Source: a virus. From it: a DNA stretch of 41,551 bases. The translations under genes and the position numbers were made by a program. The stretch spans positions 1 through 41,551 of IMG/VR virus record IMGVR_UViG_3300043409_001301. One strand, written 5' to 3'. Below, piece after piece: positions 14,237 to 23,252 of this stretch (the stretch's first letter is position 1; each line of letters opens with the position of its first letter). The notes beneath the pieces are model-generated. The model was not told the DNA's origin, did not search any database, and saw nothing but the letters and a program-made list of their open reading frames with translations.

Positions 14237-15717
14237 TGGCATTAGACACAATCCAGCGCGGCAGCGTCACCGGCAACGGCGCTGAAGTTGACGCCAGCGG
14301 GCGGGCGCTTGTGCGTCTGCCTGATGCGGCCACGCCAGCGAACGTCGGCGCAGTGCGCGCGTTTGCCGAGAACGACGACGGAACCCTCAGCGGAACGGCG
14401 TACCTGAAAAGCGGCGAAGTGTCGCCCGACTTCCGCAACCGGGTTGGCGTTGACTCTGTGCTGTTTCATGACGTCTTCAACGCCACATCGCAGAACACAG
14501 GGACTTGGCGCTACGTCTTCAACACGCTAACGGCTTCGCAGCCAGGCGCGGGAACGCTGAATTTCGGCACGGTGCAAGGCACCACGAGCGCGCACGGCGC
14601 GTTCATGCACACCAAGCAATACTTCCCGCTGGTCAACACCGCACCGCTGGCTGTCGAAGCCTTGTTTGGGCAGTTCACCGCTGCGATGATTTCCGGTGAA
14701 GTGTTCTTGTGCGGCTTGGGCCTGCCGTCTGCGGCAACCACGATTCCGACTGACGGCGTGTGGATCAAGGTGACATCTGCCGGTGTTTTCGGGGTCATCA
14801 GCTTTAACGGCACGCCAATTGAAAACGCGCTGGATGCTGCTTTGCCGTTGTCGGCGCTGACGGTCGGAACAATCTTCAAGTTCCTGGTGGTCGTTGGCGA
14901 GCGCGAGGTTGAATTCTGGTTCAATGACCAGTTCCTCGGGCACATGGACATCCCGGCTGCAAACGGAATACCGTTCCTGCAAGGCTCGGCTCCGCTGTTC
15001 ATGATGAAGTACAACACCGGGGCGGTGAGCAATACGAACACCATGCGCGTGTCTCGTGTCGGCGTCACGCTCATGGACGTTGCCACGGGTCGCCCTTGGG
15101 GCCAGCAACAAGCCATCATGGGCATGGCTGCATACCAAGGCCAGAACGGGCACACGCAAGGCACAACGGCCCTTTTGCCGAACGCAACCGCAGCCACTAC
15201 GGTAACGGGTGCAGCGCTGGCGCAGGCTACCGCACTCGCCACGGGCTTGGGCGGTCAGGCTGGCATCACGGCAGCGGTTCCGGGAGTTGACGGCTGGGTA
15301 ACGGCGTACACGAACCCGGCCAGCACAATCAACATCACGGGCCGCAACCTTGTGATTACCGGGGTCCACATCAGCAGCGTGAACATCGGCGCAGCGGTGG
15401 CAACAACGCCAACTACCATGCAATGGTCTATCGCGTTCGGCGGCACACAGTTGAACAGCCTTGCAACGGCTGAAGGCGCATCGTTTTCGACAGCGACCGT
15501 CAAGGCGGCGCGGCGTGTTGGTGTTGGCCTTCAATCATGGATCATCGGCGCGGCCATCGGCCAGCAGGCGCAGGAACTGGATCAGGACTTCAGCAATGCC
15601 CCTATCGTTGTGGCTCCAGGCGAGTTGGTGGGCGCTGTGGCAAAGTTCATCCAAGGCACCGCGACGGCATCGCAAGTCATCTGGGCGCTGGTGACGTTTC
15701 GCGGCTATTACGAGTAA
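14236..15717 (+). CDS. Structural protein, probable head decoration/fiber (493 aa)
   Basis: Starts ATG 14236 (single-base overlap). Residues about 70-280 look like a concanavalin/jelly-roll fold (T-W-R-Y-V-F-N-T-L-T-A-S-Q, E-F-W-F-N-D-Q-F-L-G). The C-terminal 150 residues form a second beta domain ending F-R-G-Y-Y-E. Its place between portal and scaffold suggests a head-attached fiber or decoration protein. Catalytic residues are not evident. Confidence 0.55.
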   Translation: MALDTIQRGSVTGNGAEVDASGRALVRLPDAATPANVGAVRAFAENDDGTLSGTAYLKSGEVSPDFRNRVGVDSVLFHDVFNATSQNTGTWRYVFNTLTASQPGAGTLNFGTVQGTTSAHGAFMHTKQYFPLVNTAPLAVEALFGQFTAAMISGEVFLCGLGLPSAATTIPTDGVWIKVTSAGVFGVISFNGTPIENALDAALPLSALTVGTIFKFLVVVGEREVEFWFNDQFLGHMDIPAANGIPFLQGSAPLFMMKYNTGAVSNTNTMRVSRVGVTLMDVATGRPWGQQQAIMGMAAYQGQNGHTQGTTALLPNATAATTVTGAALAQATALATGLGGQAGITAAVPGVDGWVTAYTNPASTINITGRNLVITGVHISSVNIGAAVATTPTTMQWSIAFGGTQLNSLATAEGASFSTATVKAARRVGVGLQSWIIGAAIGQQAQELDQDFSNAPIVVAPGELVGAVAKFIQGTATASQVIWALVTFRGYYE

Positions 15718-15720
15718 GCC

Positions 15721-16149
15721 ATGTCGCTGCTGCTGGCGCTGACGGGCCAAGCGCCTGTTGGGATAACCGCAGCAGGTAGGGGCTCAAGGCTCGCTGACTA
15801 TGAGTCGCAATGGGCAACCAGGCGCGTTCAAGAGGCCCTAGAAGCCGTTGAATCCGCGCCAACATCCAGAGCCAGGCGCAGGGCAAAACGAGAGGCGGCA
15901 CGCGAGGTTTACTTTGAGCCGCTGGCGGATGTCGCCCGGCAGTACGTTGACGGGCTGAGGGCCAAGGTAGAGGCGGCGCGGGTTGTCGAGATACGCGCCT
16001 TGATGGACCTGGGCGACGAGAGCCGGGTTATCAGGCAAGAGATTGCACAAGCAGCCGTTGCACTTGCAAAGGCGCAACGACTTGAGGCAGAGCGAGCGAT
16101 TGAGGAATTCGACGTGATGTATGTAGCAACGATCCTGGCGTCTGCTTGA
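15721..16149 (+). CDS. Helical hypothetical protein (142 aa)
   Basis: Almost entirely Ala/Arg/Glu-rich helix: R-R-A-K-R-E-A-A-R-E, then long heptad-like stretches to A-E-R-A-I-E-E-F. Probably a coiled-coil virion or assembly protein. Family not recognised. Confidence 0.55.
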   Translation: MSLLLALTGQAPVGITAAGRGSRLADYESQWATRRVQEALEAVESAPTSRARRRAKREAAREVYFEPLADVARQYVDGLRAKVEAARVVEIRALMDLGDESRVIRQEIAQAAVALAKAQRLEAERAIEEFDVMYVATILASA

Positions 16150-16439
16150 TGGACAAGCACGAGCTTGCAGTTCAAAGGGCAGAAGAAGCATCGCGCATCA
16201 TCAATAGCGCCATCTTCACGGCTGCATTCGATGACACCCGGCAGGCCCTGCTTAACGGCATTGCAAGCCTAGACAGCATGAAGTCAGACCGCGCGCAGGA
16301 ATTGCACAGTATGGTAAAGGGCTTGGACTCCGTAAAGCGCTGCCTTGAGGTCCACATTGACACCGGCAAGCTGGCCCGTATGGAGATTGAGCACCGCAGC
16401 AAGATTGCGCAACTGAACCCGTTTAAGCGGCGAGCCTAA
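16149..16439 (+). CDS. Helical hypothetical protein (96 aa)
   Basis: ATG 16149 in a TGATG overlap. Helical throughout; E-I-E-H-R-S-K-I-A-Q-L-N-P-F-K-R-R-A at the end. A terminator follows at once, so it closes the first late subunit. Likely a minor head-assembly factor; not assigned. Confidence 0.55.
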   Translation: MDKHELAVQRAEEASRIINSAIFTAAFDDTRQALLNGIASLDSMKSDRAQELHSMVKGLDSVKRCLEVHIDTGKLARMEIEHRSKIAQLNPFKRRA

Positions 16440-16458
16440 CCGCCCGCCATCCCGAGAG

Positions 16459-16480
16459 GCCCGCCTAGCGCGGGCTTTTT
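16459..16480 (+). terminator. Rho-independent terminator before scaffold
   Basis: GCCCGC-CTAGC-GCGGGC stem-loop followed by TTTTT. It sits in the 57-bp gap before the scaffold gene. Confidence 0.75.
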
Positions 16481-16496
16481 GCATTTTGGAGAAGCA

Positions 16497-17441
16497 ATGA
16501 CCCAAGAGCAGAACCCCCAGACTCCGACCGATACGGCACCGGAAGACGTGGGAAGCCTTGACGCAGCCGCGCTGGCGTTTGAAAAGCGCGAAGAGGCCCT
16601 TTCGCAGGGCGAGACTGAAGCAGAAGCCGAGACTGAGACTCAGGACGACGACCCGGACGCGGAAGCCAGTGATGGCGAATCCGACGAGGACACCGACGAA
16701 TCTGATGCGCTTGTCGAGGTGGAATACGAGGGCAAGCAATACAAGCTGCCGCCCGAGCTTCAAAAGGCAGTGCTTCGGCAATCCGATTACAGCCGCAACA
16801 TGAACGAGGTCGCACAGACCAAGAAAGTGTTGGCGCAGCGGGTCGAGTTTGTCGAGGCGGCGATTGAAGGCGCGGCCAAGAAAGCCGAGGCGTTGGCCGG
16901 TGTCCGGCTGCTAGAGCATCAACTCAAGCAGTACGAGGCGCTGGACTTCAACACGATCAAGCAGGAAGACCCCGCAAGGGCCTCGCTGATCGGCTTCGAG
17001 TACCTGAACACCAAGCAGCAACTCGCCCAGGCGAAGGCCGCAGCGGACGCTGTAGACGGCACGGTTCAGGGCGCTCTTGGCAAGGTGTTTCAGAGCAAGC
17101 GCGAAGAGATGTTCGCCACGCTCAAGAAGGAACTGCCGAAGTGGAGCGATCAGGACGGCCAAGCGCTGACTGAGTGGCACCTGGCGCGCGGCGGTTCGTT
17201 TGAAGACCTGCAAAGCACCACAGACGCACGCCGAATCATCGACATGCACAAGGCCATGAAGTACGACGCCCTGCAAAAGGGCAAAGCGGAACTGAAGGCC
17301 AAGACGAAAGACGCGGCACCCGTGTTGAAGCCGGGAGTTCGCGTGCAGAAACCATCTGCGCAGGAAGACGCGATGTCGCAACTGCGCAAGTTCAAAACCC
17401 GTGACGCGGCAGAGGTTGCATTCCTCGCCCGCATGAAATAG
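16497..17441 (+). CDS. Scaffolding protein
   Basis: 314 aa from ATG 16497 with GGAG at 7 nt. A very acidic, disordered N-terminus (D-D-D-P-D-A-E-A-S-D-G-E-S-D-E-D) is followed by long helices and a basic C-terminal segment (Q-L-R-K-F-K-T-R-D-A-A-E-V-A-F-L-A-R-M-K). This layout and position directly before the capsid gene fit a scaffolding protein with C-terminal capsid contact. Confidence 0.8.
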   Translation: MTQEQNPQTPTDTAPEDVGSLDAAALAFEKREEALSQGETEAEAETETQDDDPDAEASDGESDEDTDESDALVEVEYEGKQYKLPPELQKAVLRQSDYSRNMNEVAQTKKVLAQRVEFVEAAIEGAAKKAEALAGVRLLEHQLKQYEALDFNTIKQEDPARASLIGFEYLNTKQQLAQAKAAADAVDGTVQGALGKVFQSKREEMFATLKKELPKWSDQDGQALTEWHLARGGSFEDLQSTTDARRIIDMHKAMKYDALQKGKAELKAKTKDAAPVLKPGVRVQKPSAQEDAMSQLRKFKTRDAAEVAFLARMK

Positions 17442-17450
17442 GAGCCCATC

Positions 17451-18401
17451 ATGGCAGTCCCAGCAAATACCCTCCAGACCTACCAGTCCACCAACAACGC
17501 CGAGAACGTGACGGAAATCGTCATGAACATCGACCCGATTGATACGCCGTTGCTCACCCTGGCCAAGCGCACGACCGCTGAAGCCACCTACACGCAGTGG
17601 CCAATCGAAGCGCTGTCGGCTGTTGACACCAACAACGCCAACATCGAAGGCGACGACGCCAGCATCGACGCGAGCACCACGCCGACCCTGGTGGGCAACT
17701 ACACGCAGTTGATGGACAAGACCGCATCCGTCACCACGACGCAAGAGGCGATCAAGCGTTACGGCGTGAAGAACGAAATGGCCAAGCAAATGGCCAAGAA
17801 GTCGAAGGAACTGAAGCGGGACATGGAGACGACCATGTTCCTGAACCAGGCCCGCGTGGTCGGCTTGGCTGGCACGGCGCAGAAGATGCGTTCGCTGCCT
17901 TCGTGGCTGACGACCAACGTGTCACGCGGCGCGACTGGTGCCAACGGCTCGGCAACCACGGCGGCGACTGACGGAACACAGCGCGCTTTCAGCGAGGCCT
18001 TGCTGCGCGCGCTGGTCGTTACCTCCATTACCAACGCGGACGAACTCCCTGGCTACCTGTTCGCAGGCCCCGCAAACCGTGCCAACGTGTCGAGCCAGTT
18101 GACCGGCAACAGCACGCGCTTCTACGAGCTGAAATCGGGTGAGTTGAACGCTTCCATCAGCGTTTACCGCTCGGACTTCGGCCCGTTGAAGATCGTCATG
18201 GACCGCTTCCAGCGCGAGCGCGATATGTTCTTGATCAACCCTGACTACATCGCCATCCGCACGCTGGAGCCGATGCAGACCCAGGACCTGGCTGTCACCG
18301 GCCTGACCAAGAAGAAGCAGTTGTGGACCAACTTCACCCTTGAAGTCGGCAACGAGAAGGCCCACGCTGTGCTGGCCGACTTGAACACCGCTGTCATCTA
18401 A
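17451..18401 (+). CDS. Major capsid protein (SU10/DUF5309-like)
   Basis: 316 aa, start A-V-P-A-N-T-L-Q-T-Y after Met. Features of the SU10/DUF5309 capsid family: D-P-I-D-T-P-L-L-T-L-A-K-R near residue 30, a helical K-R-D-M-E-T-T-M-F-L-N-Q near 120, and the C-terminal D-L-A-V-T-G-L-T-K-K-K-Q. HK97 fold is expected. GGAG precedes the ATG, and a terminator follows the gene. Confidence 0.9.
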   Translation: MAVPANTLQTYQSTNNAENVTEIVMNIDPIDTPLLTLAKRTTAEATYTQWPIEALSAVDTNNANIEGDDASIDASTTPTLVGNYTQLMDKTASVTTTQEAIKRYGVKNEMAKQMAKKSKELKRDMETTMFLNQARVVGLAGTAQKMRSLPSWLTTNVSRGATGANGSATTAATDGTQRAFSEALLRALVVTSITNADELPGYLFAGPANRANVSSQLTGNSTRFYELKSGELNASISVYRSDFGPLKIVMDRFQRERDMFLINPDYIAIRTLEPMQTQDLAVTGLTKKKQLWTNFTLEVGNEKAHAVLADLNTAVI

Positions 18402-18420
18402 GCAGTTTTCTCCGAGGTCT

Positions 18421-18449
18421 GGGGCGGTCTACGGGCCGCCCCTTTTTTT
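18421..18449 (+). terminator. Rho-independent terminator after capsid gene
   Basis: GGGGCGG/CCGCCCC stem, 8-nt loop, then seven T. Together with the terminator before the scaffold gene, it brackets scaffold and capsid as a unit with its own 3' end. Confidence 0.8.
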
Positions 18450-18460
18450 GAGCAGACGAC

Positions 18461-18808
18461 ATGGCAGACAAAATCTACATTCCTGGCGCGGTTGACGCGG
18501 TGATGCACGTTGAAAGCGACGGCGTTATCCACGTCGAGCACAAGCAGGATGTAGAGCCAATCCTCAAATATGCTCACGCCGGGCGCAATCATCGCTTTGA
18601 CGCGAACTCTCCCGAGGGCTTCGCCCAGCACGTTGCAGAGGTGCCCGCTGTGGTGCTGATGGAGTGGGCGCGTGAAGCCGGTGTCGGCATCTTCTCGAAT
18701 GAAATGAGCGTGATCATGGAACAGAAGCTCCGCGATCCAGCCAATGCGAAGTTTCTGGCCGCGCCTAAGCTGCGTGACCCGCATGTCATCATGAAGGGGT
18801 TGCGGTGA
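18461..18808 (+). CDS. Virion-associated hypothetical protein (115 aa)
   Basis: Contains K-Q-D-V-E-P-I-L-K-Y-A followed by a V-A-E-V-P-A-V-V-L-M-E-W segment and a C-terminal L-R-D-P-A-N-A-K-F-L-A-A-P. This pattern recurs in small podovirus and T7-like proteins encoded beside capsid genes. Role unknown. GTGA overlap with the next gene. Confidence 0.6.
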   Translation: MADKIYIPGAVDAVMHVESDGVIHVEHKQDVEPILKYAHAGRNHRFDANSPEGFAQHVAEVPAVVLMEWAREAGVGIFSNEMSVIMEQKLRDPANAKFLAAPKLRDPHVIMKGLR

Positions 18809-19446
18809 GCATCGCGTCGTATCCCGACTATCTGGTGCAAGTCATGCGCCTGATCGACGGCGACGACGTGACGGTGAGTGACCTGTCACAAAACACGCTG
18901 AACCAGATTGTTGCCCTTGCGCAGCGTCGGCTGTACCGCGTGGTTCGCTGCCGCTACAACGAGGTTTCGTTCACCTCTACAAGCGTTACGGGGAACCTTG
19001 CCCCGCTGCCGTCAGACTTTGAGGAAATCAGCCTCATCCACTTCGGCAAGCGAGCCCTAGAGCCTGTTGCCGAGGAATGGCTGCTGGATTACCTGCAATA
19101 CACGCCAACGGGTGATTGCCGGTACTTCGCTGCGTCGGGGGCAAACCTGCGATTCGGCCCGGCAGTGACGGATGGCACGTTGGTTGAGGGCCGTTACTAC
19201 GCACGTCTGCCGGACCTGACACCTGCGAACTTCAGCACCAACACGCTGATCCTGCGAGAGCCCGACCTCTTCATCTACGCCGCGCTGGTTGAGGCCGTGC
19301 CGTTCTTCAATAAGGCGGCAGATCAAGCGCAGATGTTCATGGCGAAGTTTGCGCAGTGCGTCGATGCGGTCAACGAAAGTTCGCGCAACGCAGCAAACAA
19401 CGCGGCCCGCCTTGTGCGCAGGCCGTCCACAGCTTTGATAGGCTGA
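18805..19446 (+). CDS. Head-tail adaptor (SU10 adaptor/gp4-like)
   Basis: 213 aa from GTG 18805. Helical start (L-N-Q-I-V-A-L-A-Q-R-R-L-Y-R), a conserved L-A-P-L-P-S-D-F-E-E-I turn and an R-Y-Y-A-R-L-P-D-L strand resemble adaptor proteins that extend the portal. Placement after the capsid supports this. Confidence 0.7.
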   Translation: MSIASYPDYLVQVMRLIDGDDVTVSDLSQNTLNQIVALAQRRLYRVVRCRYNEVSFTSTSVTGNLAPLPSDFEEISLIHFGKRALEPVAEEWLLDYLQYTPTGDCRYFAASGANLRFGPAVTDGTLVEGRYYARLPDLTPANFSTNTLILREPDLFIYAALVEAVPFFNKAADQAQMFMAKFAQCVDAVNESSRNAANNAARLVRRPSTALIG

Positions 19447-19447
19447 C

Positions 19448-22400
19448 ATGCCTAACAGCATAGTCTTCAGCAACCCCGGCGCGTCGATCATCCGCTGGGG
19501 TGACGGCGTTGCCGCGCCGTACCTGACTCTCAGTGGCATATCGGGCAGTCCCCTTGTTGGCGTTCCGATCACGGGCTACGTCACCAACACCGGATCTGCG
19601 CCTGGTAACTGGTCGATCGCATCGTCACCTTCTGACGTGCTGATCGACCCGAGCACGGGCACCATTCCTGTCGGCGTGCAGGCCGCGTTCACGCTTACCG
19701 CGCTGGTGGCTGGCATCAAGTCAATCAGCCTGAGCAGCAGCACGCCAGGCGCCACGATTGCGGGCTCTCCGATGAGCTTTGCGGCGACTGCTCCTGCGCC
19801 ACCGCCGCCATCGCCTTCCGTCGCCACCCAAGCCACCATCACCCTGCCAGCAACCGGCACCACTGGCGTGGCCATGGCTGGAACGGTTTCGCTCAATGGG
19901 GCGGCGCCCAGCAGCGGCACGGTTACGCTCGTGGGCAGTGGCGCGGCCTTCTCCCCGACGTCGCTGTCGTGGACATCTGGCGAGTCTGGTGCGGCCAAGG
20001 GCTTCACCATCACGCGCGCAGCGGATGGGAATACGGCCTACTCCATCACCAACACCATGGGCCTGACCAATGCAGGCGCTGGGACGTTCACCAGCAGCAC
20101 CGTGCTGCCTGATCCGAACTTCGGGGATTCAGGCATCTATGTGCTGGCGCTGAGCCCGACGTACTACACCCTGGGTTGGCCCCGCGTCAAACACGCCACC
20201 AGTTATGACTACAGCCTGGATGACGGAGCAACTTGGGCCAGCTCGGGCACCGATCCGTTCGCGGAGATCACAGGCCGCACCGCAGCCACCACCGACCTGA
20301 TCCGCGTCAGAGCCAGCAATCCTTCTGGCTCTGACGAGATCACCGGCTCAGTAACGCTGCCCGGTTCAGGCGCGCCCACATGGACGTGGGTCACTGTGGG
20401 CGCTGGAGGTGATTGGGCTACGCCTCAACTGGCAGAGGCTAATCGTCCGCTCAACTTGGTCGGCCTCAATCAGTGCTACCAGATGCGCCTTCTGTCCGGC
20501 GCTGAGTTTGCAACGGTCAACGAGTTGGCGGCGGGCCTGGACGTGATCGGCGCGACGACGGACGCCACCAGGTACATGGAGATCACGGCCGCCCCTGGCC
20601 ATAGCTTTGCGGACCACGAAGACCGCATGACCAACCCGCTCCGGTACAACCCGGCAGTGGGCGCGGCGTTGAAGCACTCTCCGAACCCGAGCGTGCAGAG
20701 CAGCATCGACATCCGCGAGGGCTTTGGCCGCATCACCCGCATGCAGGTGGCATCGACCACGGGCTACGCGGTGCACACATCGACGGCCACTACAACCTGC
20801 CGGTTTGACCAGTGCATCCTTGAGAGCGCTGGCGTCAACTATGTGCTGAGCCCGAACGGCCCGCACATCGCAACGCGCTGCGTGATCATCAACACCCGCG
20901 CCACTGGCGCCGGGATCATTGCTGAGTTCTCGTTGAGCGGGAAACTCTATGACTGCACGCTGGTCAGCGTGCGCAGCCGTGGCACTTTTGCGCTGGCCAG
21001 CCCAGGCGCCAACGGGCAAATCTACAACTCCGCGGCTTTCAACGTGGCCGGGTTTGTGGCCACAGCAGGCGTAGCACCCAGCGGCAACCCAGCGGCTGGC
21101 GGCAACTACAGCGACATGGACACCACGCCCAGCGGGTTCGCGCCGCTGGTGTTCAGCAGCTCAACCGGCGCGGGCTTTGAGAGCATCACTTGGCCTAACC
21201 ACGACCTGCGGGTAAGCGGCACCAGCGGCCTGCGTACTGGCGCTGTCTCGGCGGCTGAAATGCCCGCGCTGGACATCCTCAACAACAAGCGGCCAGACGA
21301 TGTATCGCTTCGCACAGTGGGTGCGTACCAAGTGCCGGTGGTGACGTCTGAGGGCGCGGCTGTCTCGTTGACCACGCTGAACGTGGACACCTCCCGGATG
21401 ATCACATTCCGTGACTACCTGGACGGCACGCCCTACGAGCGCTTCCAAGACCCAACCGTCTACACGGGCAGCAGCGCTACGGTGCTTTTCCGTGGCTGGC
21501 ACCCGACCGCATCCGGGGGCAATCGGGCCTTGCTTGCTGGCACCTACCGGCTGCTGGTGGATGACGTCGAGCGGGCTACGGTCAGCGTCACCGCTGGCGT
21601 CACTTTGAGCAGCAGCTTCACCCTCGATTTGGCGCCGTTCGCGGAAGGCTGGCACTGGATGAAGATTGAGCCGGTGGGCTCAGTCACCGGGGAGACGTGC
21701 CCCCCGTGGCCCTTCTACCGGCGCATCGGCTCTGCTGGTGTGTCGCAGTCCACCATGCCCATCACAACGGCGTCTTTCTCGGTCATGAGCGAGAAGCAGC
21801 CCTACCGATACGGGATGGTCCCGCAGACCTTCGACCCGATCCTGGTGCCTTTCCCATCGCGCAGCTACCCGGAAGCGGCAACCGCTTACACGCGGGCGCA
21901 GATGGTGGAAAAGCACATCGTGCCGTGGCGCAGGCAGGACACCTACAGGCCGCAGGGCAACGGCGGTGGAGTCACGCACACCTTCAATCATCAGTTCTAC
22001 TTTTGGGACTCGATGCGGGCGCTGTACCCCGGCAACTTGGCCAGCATTGACGGGCCTCGCGGGCGGGCTGTGGTCGGCATGGTCACGCACTTGCAGATCG
22101 GCCGCAACGGGAAAATCTACTTCCTCACACCTTGGAGTTTTGGCCGCATCGACGTGGATGGCACAGTCACCACGCTGGCGGGCTGGCGGCACAAGGTTCC
22201 TTTTGCCAGCACTCCCGGCAACCCGCTGGGAGACCTTGACCTAATCGGCGACTGGTCGGCCATCCCGACAGAGCGCCACGGCTTCCACGAGGCATGGGCT
22301 CACGCCTGGGACGCGCGCACACTGACCACGGACCCGGGCGCTCCGCCAGTTGGGGGCGAGCAGCCGCACGTCGTGGGGCCGGTCGTGTTCATCAGCGACA

Positions 22401-23245
22401 CCCAGAACAACCGCATCATCAAGCTGCAATTCAACGCCACGGTTCGAGATGCACCGGCCATCGTGACGGAGTTCATCACAGGCCTCCAAGACCCTTGGTC
22501 CGTGGTGTGCACTGGGTCAAGCCTGTTCATAACCGAGCGCAAGCTGCATCGGATCGTCGAGCACAGCGCGGACACAGGCGCCTACATCCGCACGCTGATT
22601 TCTGGCACGGCGGTGTCAGCGCTCGACCAGAACCGGGTTGCAAAACTCAACGTTGGGCAGACTTTGGCCAACGCGCAGGCGCAGCCTTGCCAGCTACCCG
22701 AGGGCCTCTATCTGCACGACGGATGGCTGTACTGGGGTGCTCTCATTCAGCGCCAGGTGCGGCGGATCAACCTGACCACCGAAGTGGCGGAGGTCGTCGC
22801 CACACCGAACGTGGACAGCAACAGCAAGTTTTTCCAGATCGCGGTCTCTGACGGCACTTTCTATCCAGCGGGCACGGTGTTCACCTGCAACTGGGGCGTC
22901 TTCAACTACGGGCGCCCGCAAGGCCTGAACGTGGGCGTCAACTCGGCGGGCTATGGAGCGGGCACGCCATGGGAAACCATCGGCTACCCATCTGCAGTGG
23001 CTGTGGGACAGGGCCGTCTGGTCTACGGCTCATCCAGCGAAGGCGTGACGGTTGTGAGCGCCAAGCTCGTGACCGATTCCAACATCAGCCAAGCCCAGTG
23101 GAGCGCGTGGTTTGGAGCGTGGCGCGCTGGCGGCTACCAGCAGACGCACGGGCATCAGGGCTGGGGCTACTACGGGCTGGCGCAGCCGTGGGGCGTCAGC
23201 GCGGACATCGACAACTTCCTGACCGCCTGCGGTCACACCATCTGA
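19448..23245 (+). CDS. Very large fiber/adhesin with beta-helix and propeller-like end
   Basis: 1265 aa. The N-terminus has Ig-like strands, then a Pro-rich linker (114-124, A-P-A-P-P-P-P-S-P-S), a further beta domain, and an Fn3-like module (Y-D-Y-S-L-D-D-G-A-T-W). A beta-helix region follows (residues about 310-600). The last 450 residues carry NHL-like repeats: I-G-R-N-G-K-I-Y-F-L, F-I-S-D-T-Q-N-N-R-I-I-K, L-F-I-T-E-R-K-L-H-R. NHL propellers bind glycans or proteins, so this end may contact the host. It may be the main receptor-binding fiber. Confidence 0.7.
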   Translation: MPNSIVFSNPGASIIRWGDGVAAPYLTLSGISGSPLVGVPITGYVTNTGSAPGNWSIASSPSDVLIDPSTGTIPVGVQAAFTLTALVAGIKSISLSSSTPGATIAGSPMSFAATAPAPPPPSPSVATQATITLPATGTTGVAMAGTVSLNGAAPSSGTVTLVGSGAAFSPTSLSWTSGESGAAKGFTITRAADGNTAYSITNTMGLTNAGAGTFTSSTVLPDPNFGDSGIYVLALSPTYYTLGWPRVKHATSYDYSLDDGATWASSGTDPFAEITGRTAATTDLIRVRASNPSGSDEITGSVTLPGSGAPTWTWVTVGAGGDWATPQLAEANRPLNLVGLNQCYQMRLLSGAEFATVNELAAGLDVIGATTDATRYMEITAAPGHSFADHEDRMTNPLRYNPAVGAALKHSPNPSVQSSIDIREGFGRITRMQVASTTGYAVHTSTATTTCRFDQCILESAGVNYVLSPNGPHIATRCVIINTRATGAGIIAEFSLSGKLYDCTLVSVRSRGTFALASPGANGQIYNSAAFNVAGFVATAGVAPSGNPAAGGNYSDMDTTPSGFAPLVFSSSTGAGFESITWPNHDLRVSGTSGLRTGAVSAAEMPALDILNNKRPDDVSLRTVGAYQVPVVTSEGAAVSLTTLNVDTSRMITFRDYLDGTPYERFQDPTVYTGSSATVLFRGWHPTASGGNRALLAGTYRLLVDDVERATVSVTAGVTLSSSFTLDLAPFAEGWHWMKIEPVGSVTGETCPPWPFYRRIGSAGVSQSTMPITTASFSVMSEKQPYRYGMVPQTFDPILVPFPSRSYPEAATAYTRAQMVEKHIVPWRRQDTYRPQGNGGGVTHTFNHQFYFWDSMRALYPGNLASIDGPRGRAVVGMVTHLQIGRNGKIYFLTPWSFGRIDVDGTVTTLAGWRHKVPFASTPGNPLGDLDLIGDWSAIPTERHGFHEAWAHAWDARTLTTDPGAPPVGGEQPHVVGPVVFISDTQNNRIIKLQFNATVRDAPAIVTEFITGLQDPWSVVCTGSSLFITERKLHRIVEHSADTGAYIRTLISGTAVSALDQNRVAKLNVGQTLANAQAQPCQLPEGLYLHDGWLYWGALIQRQVRRINLTTEVAEVVATPNVDSNSKFFQIAVSDGTFYPAGTVFTCNWGVFNYGRPQGLNVGVNSAGYGAGTPWETIGYPSAVAVGQGRLVYGSSSEGVTVVSAKLVTDSNISQAQWSAWFGAWRAGGYQQTHGHQGWGYYGLAQPWGVSADIDNFLTACGHTI

Positions 23246-23252
23246 GGCTCAC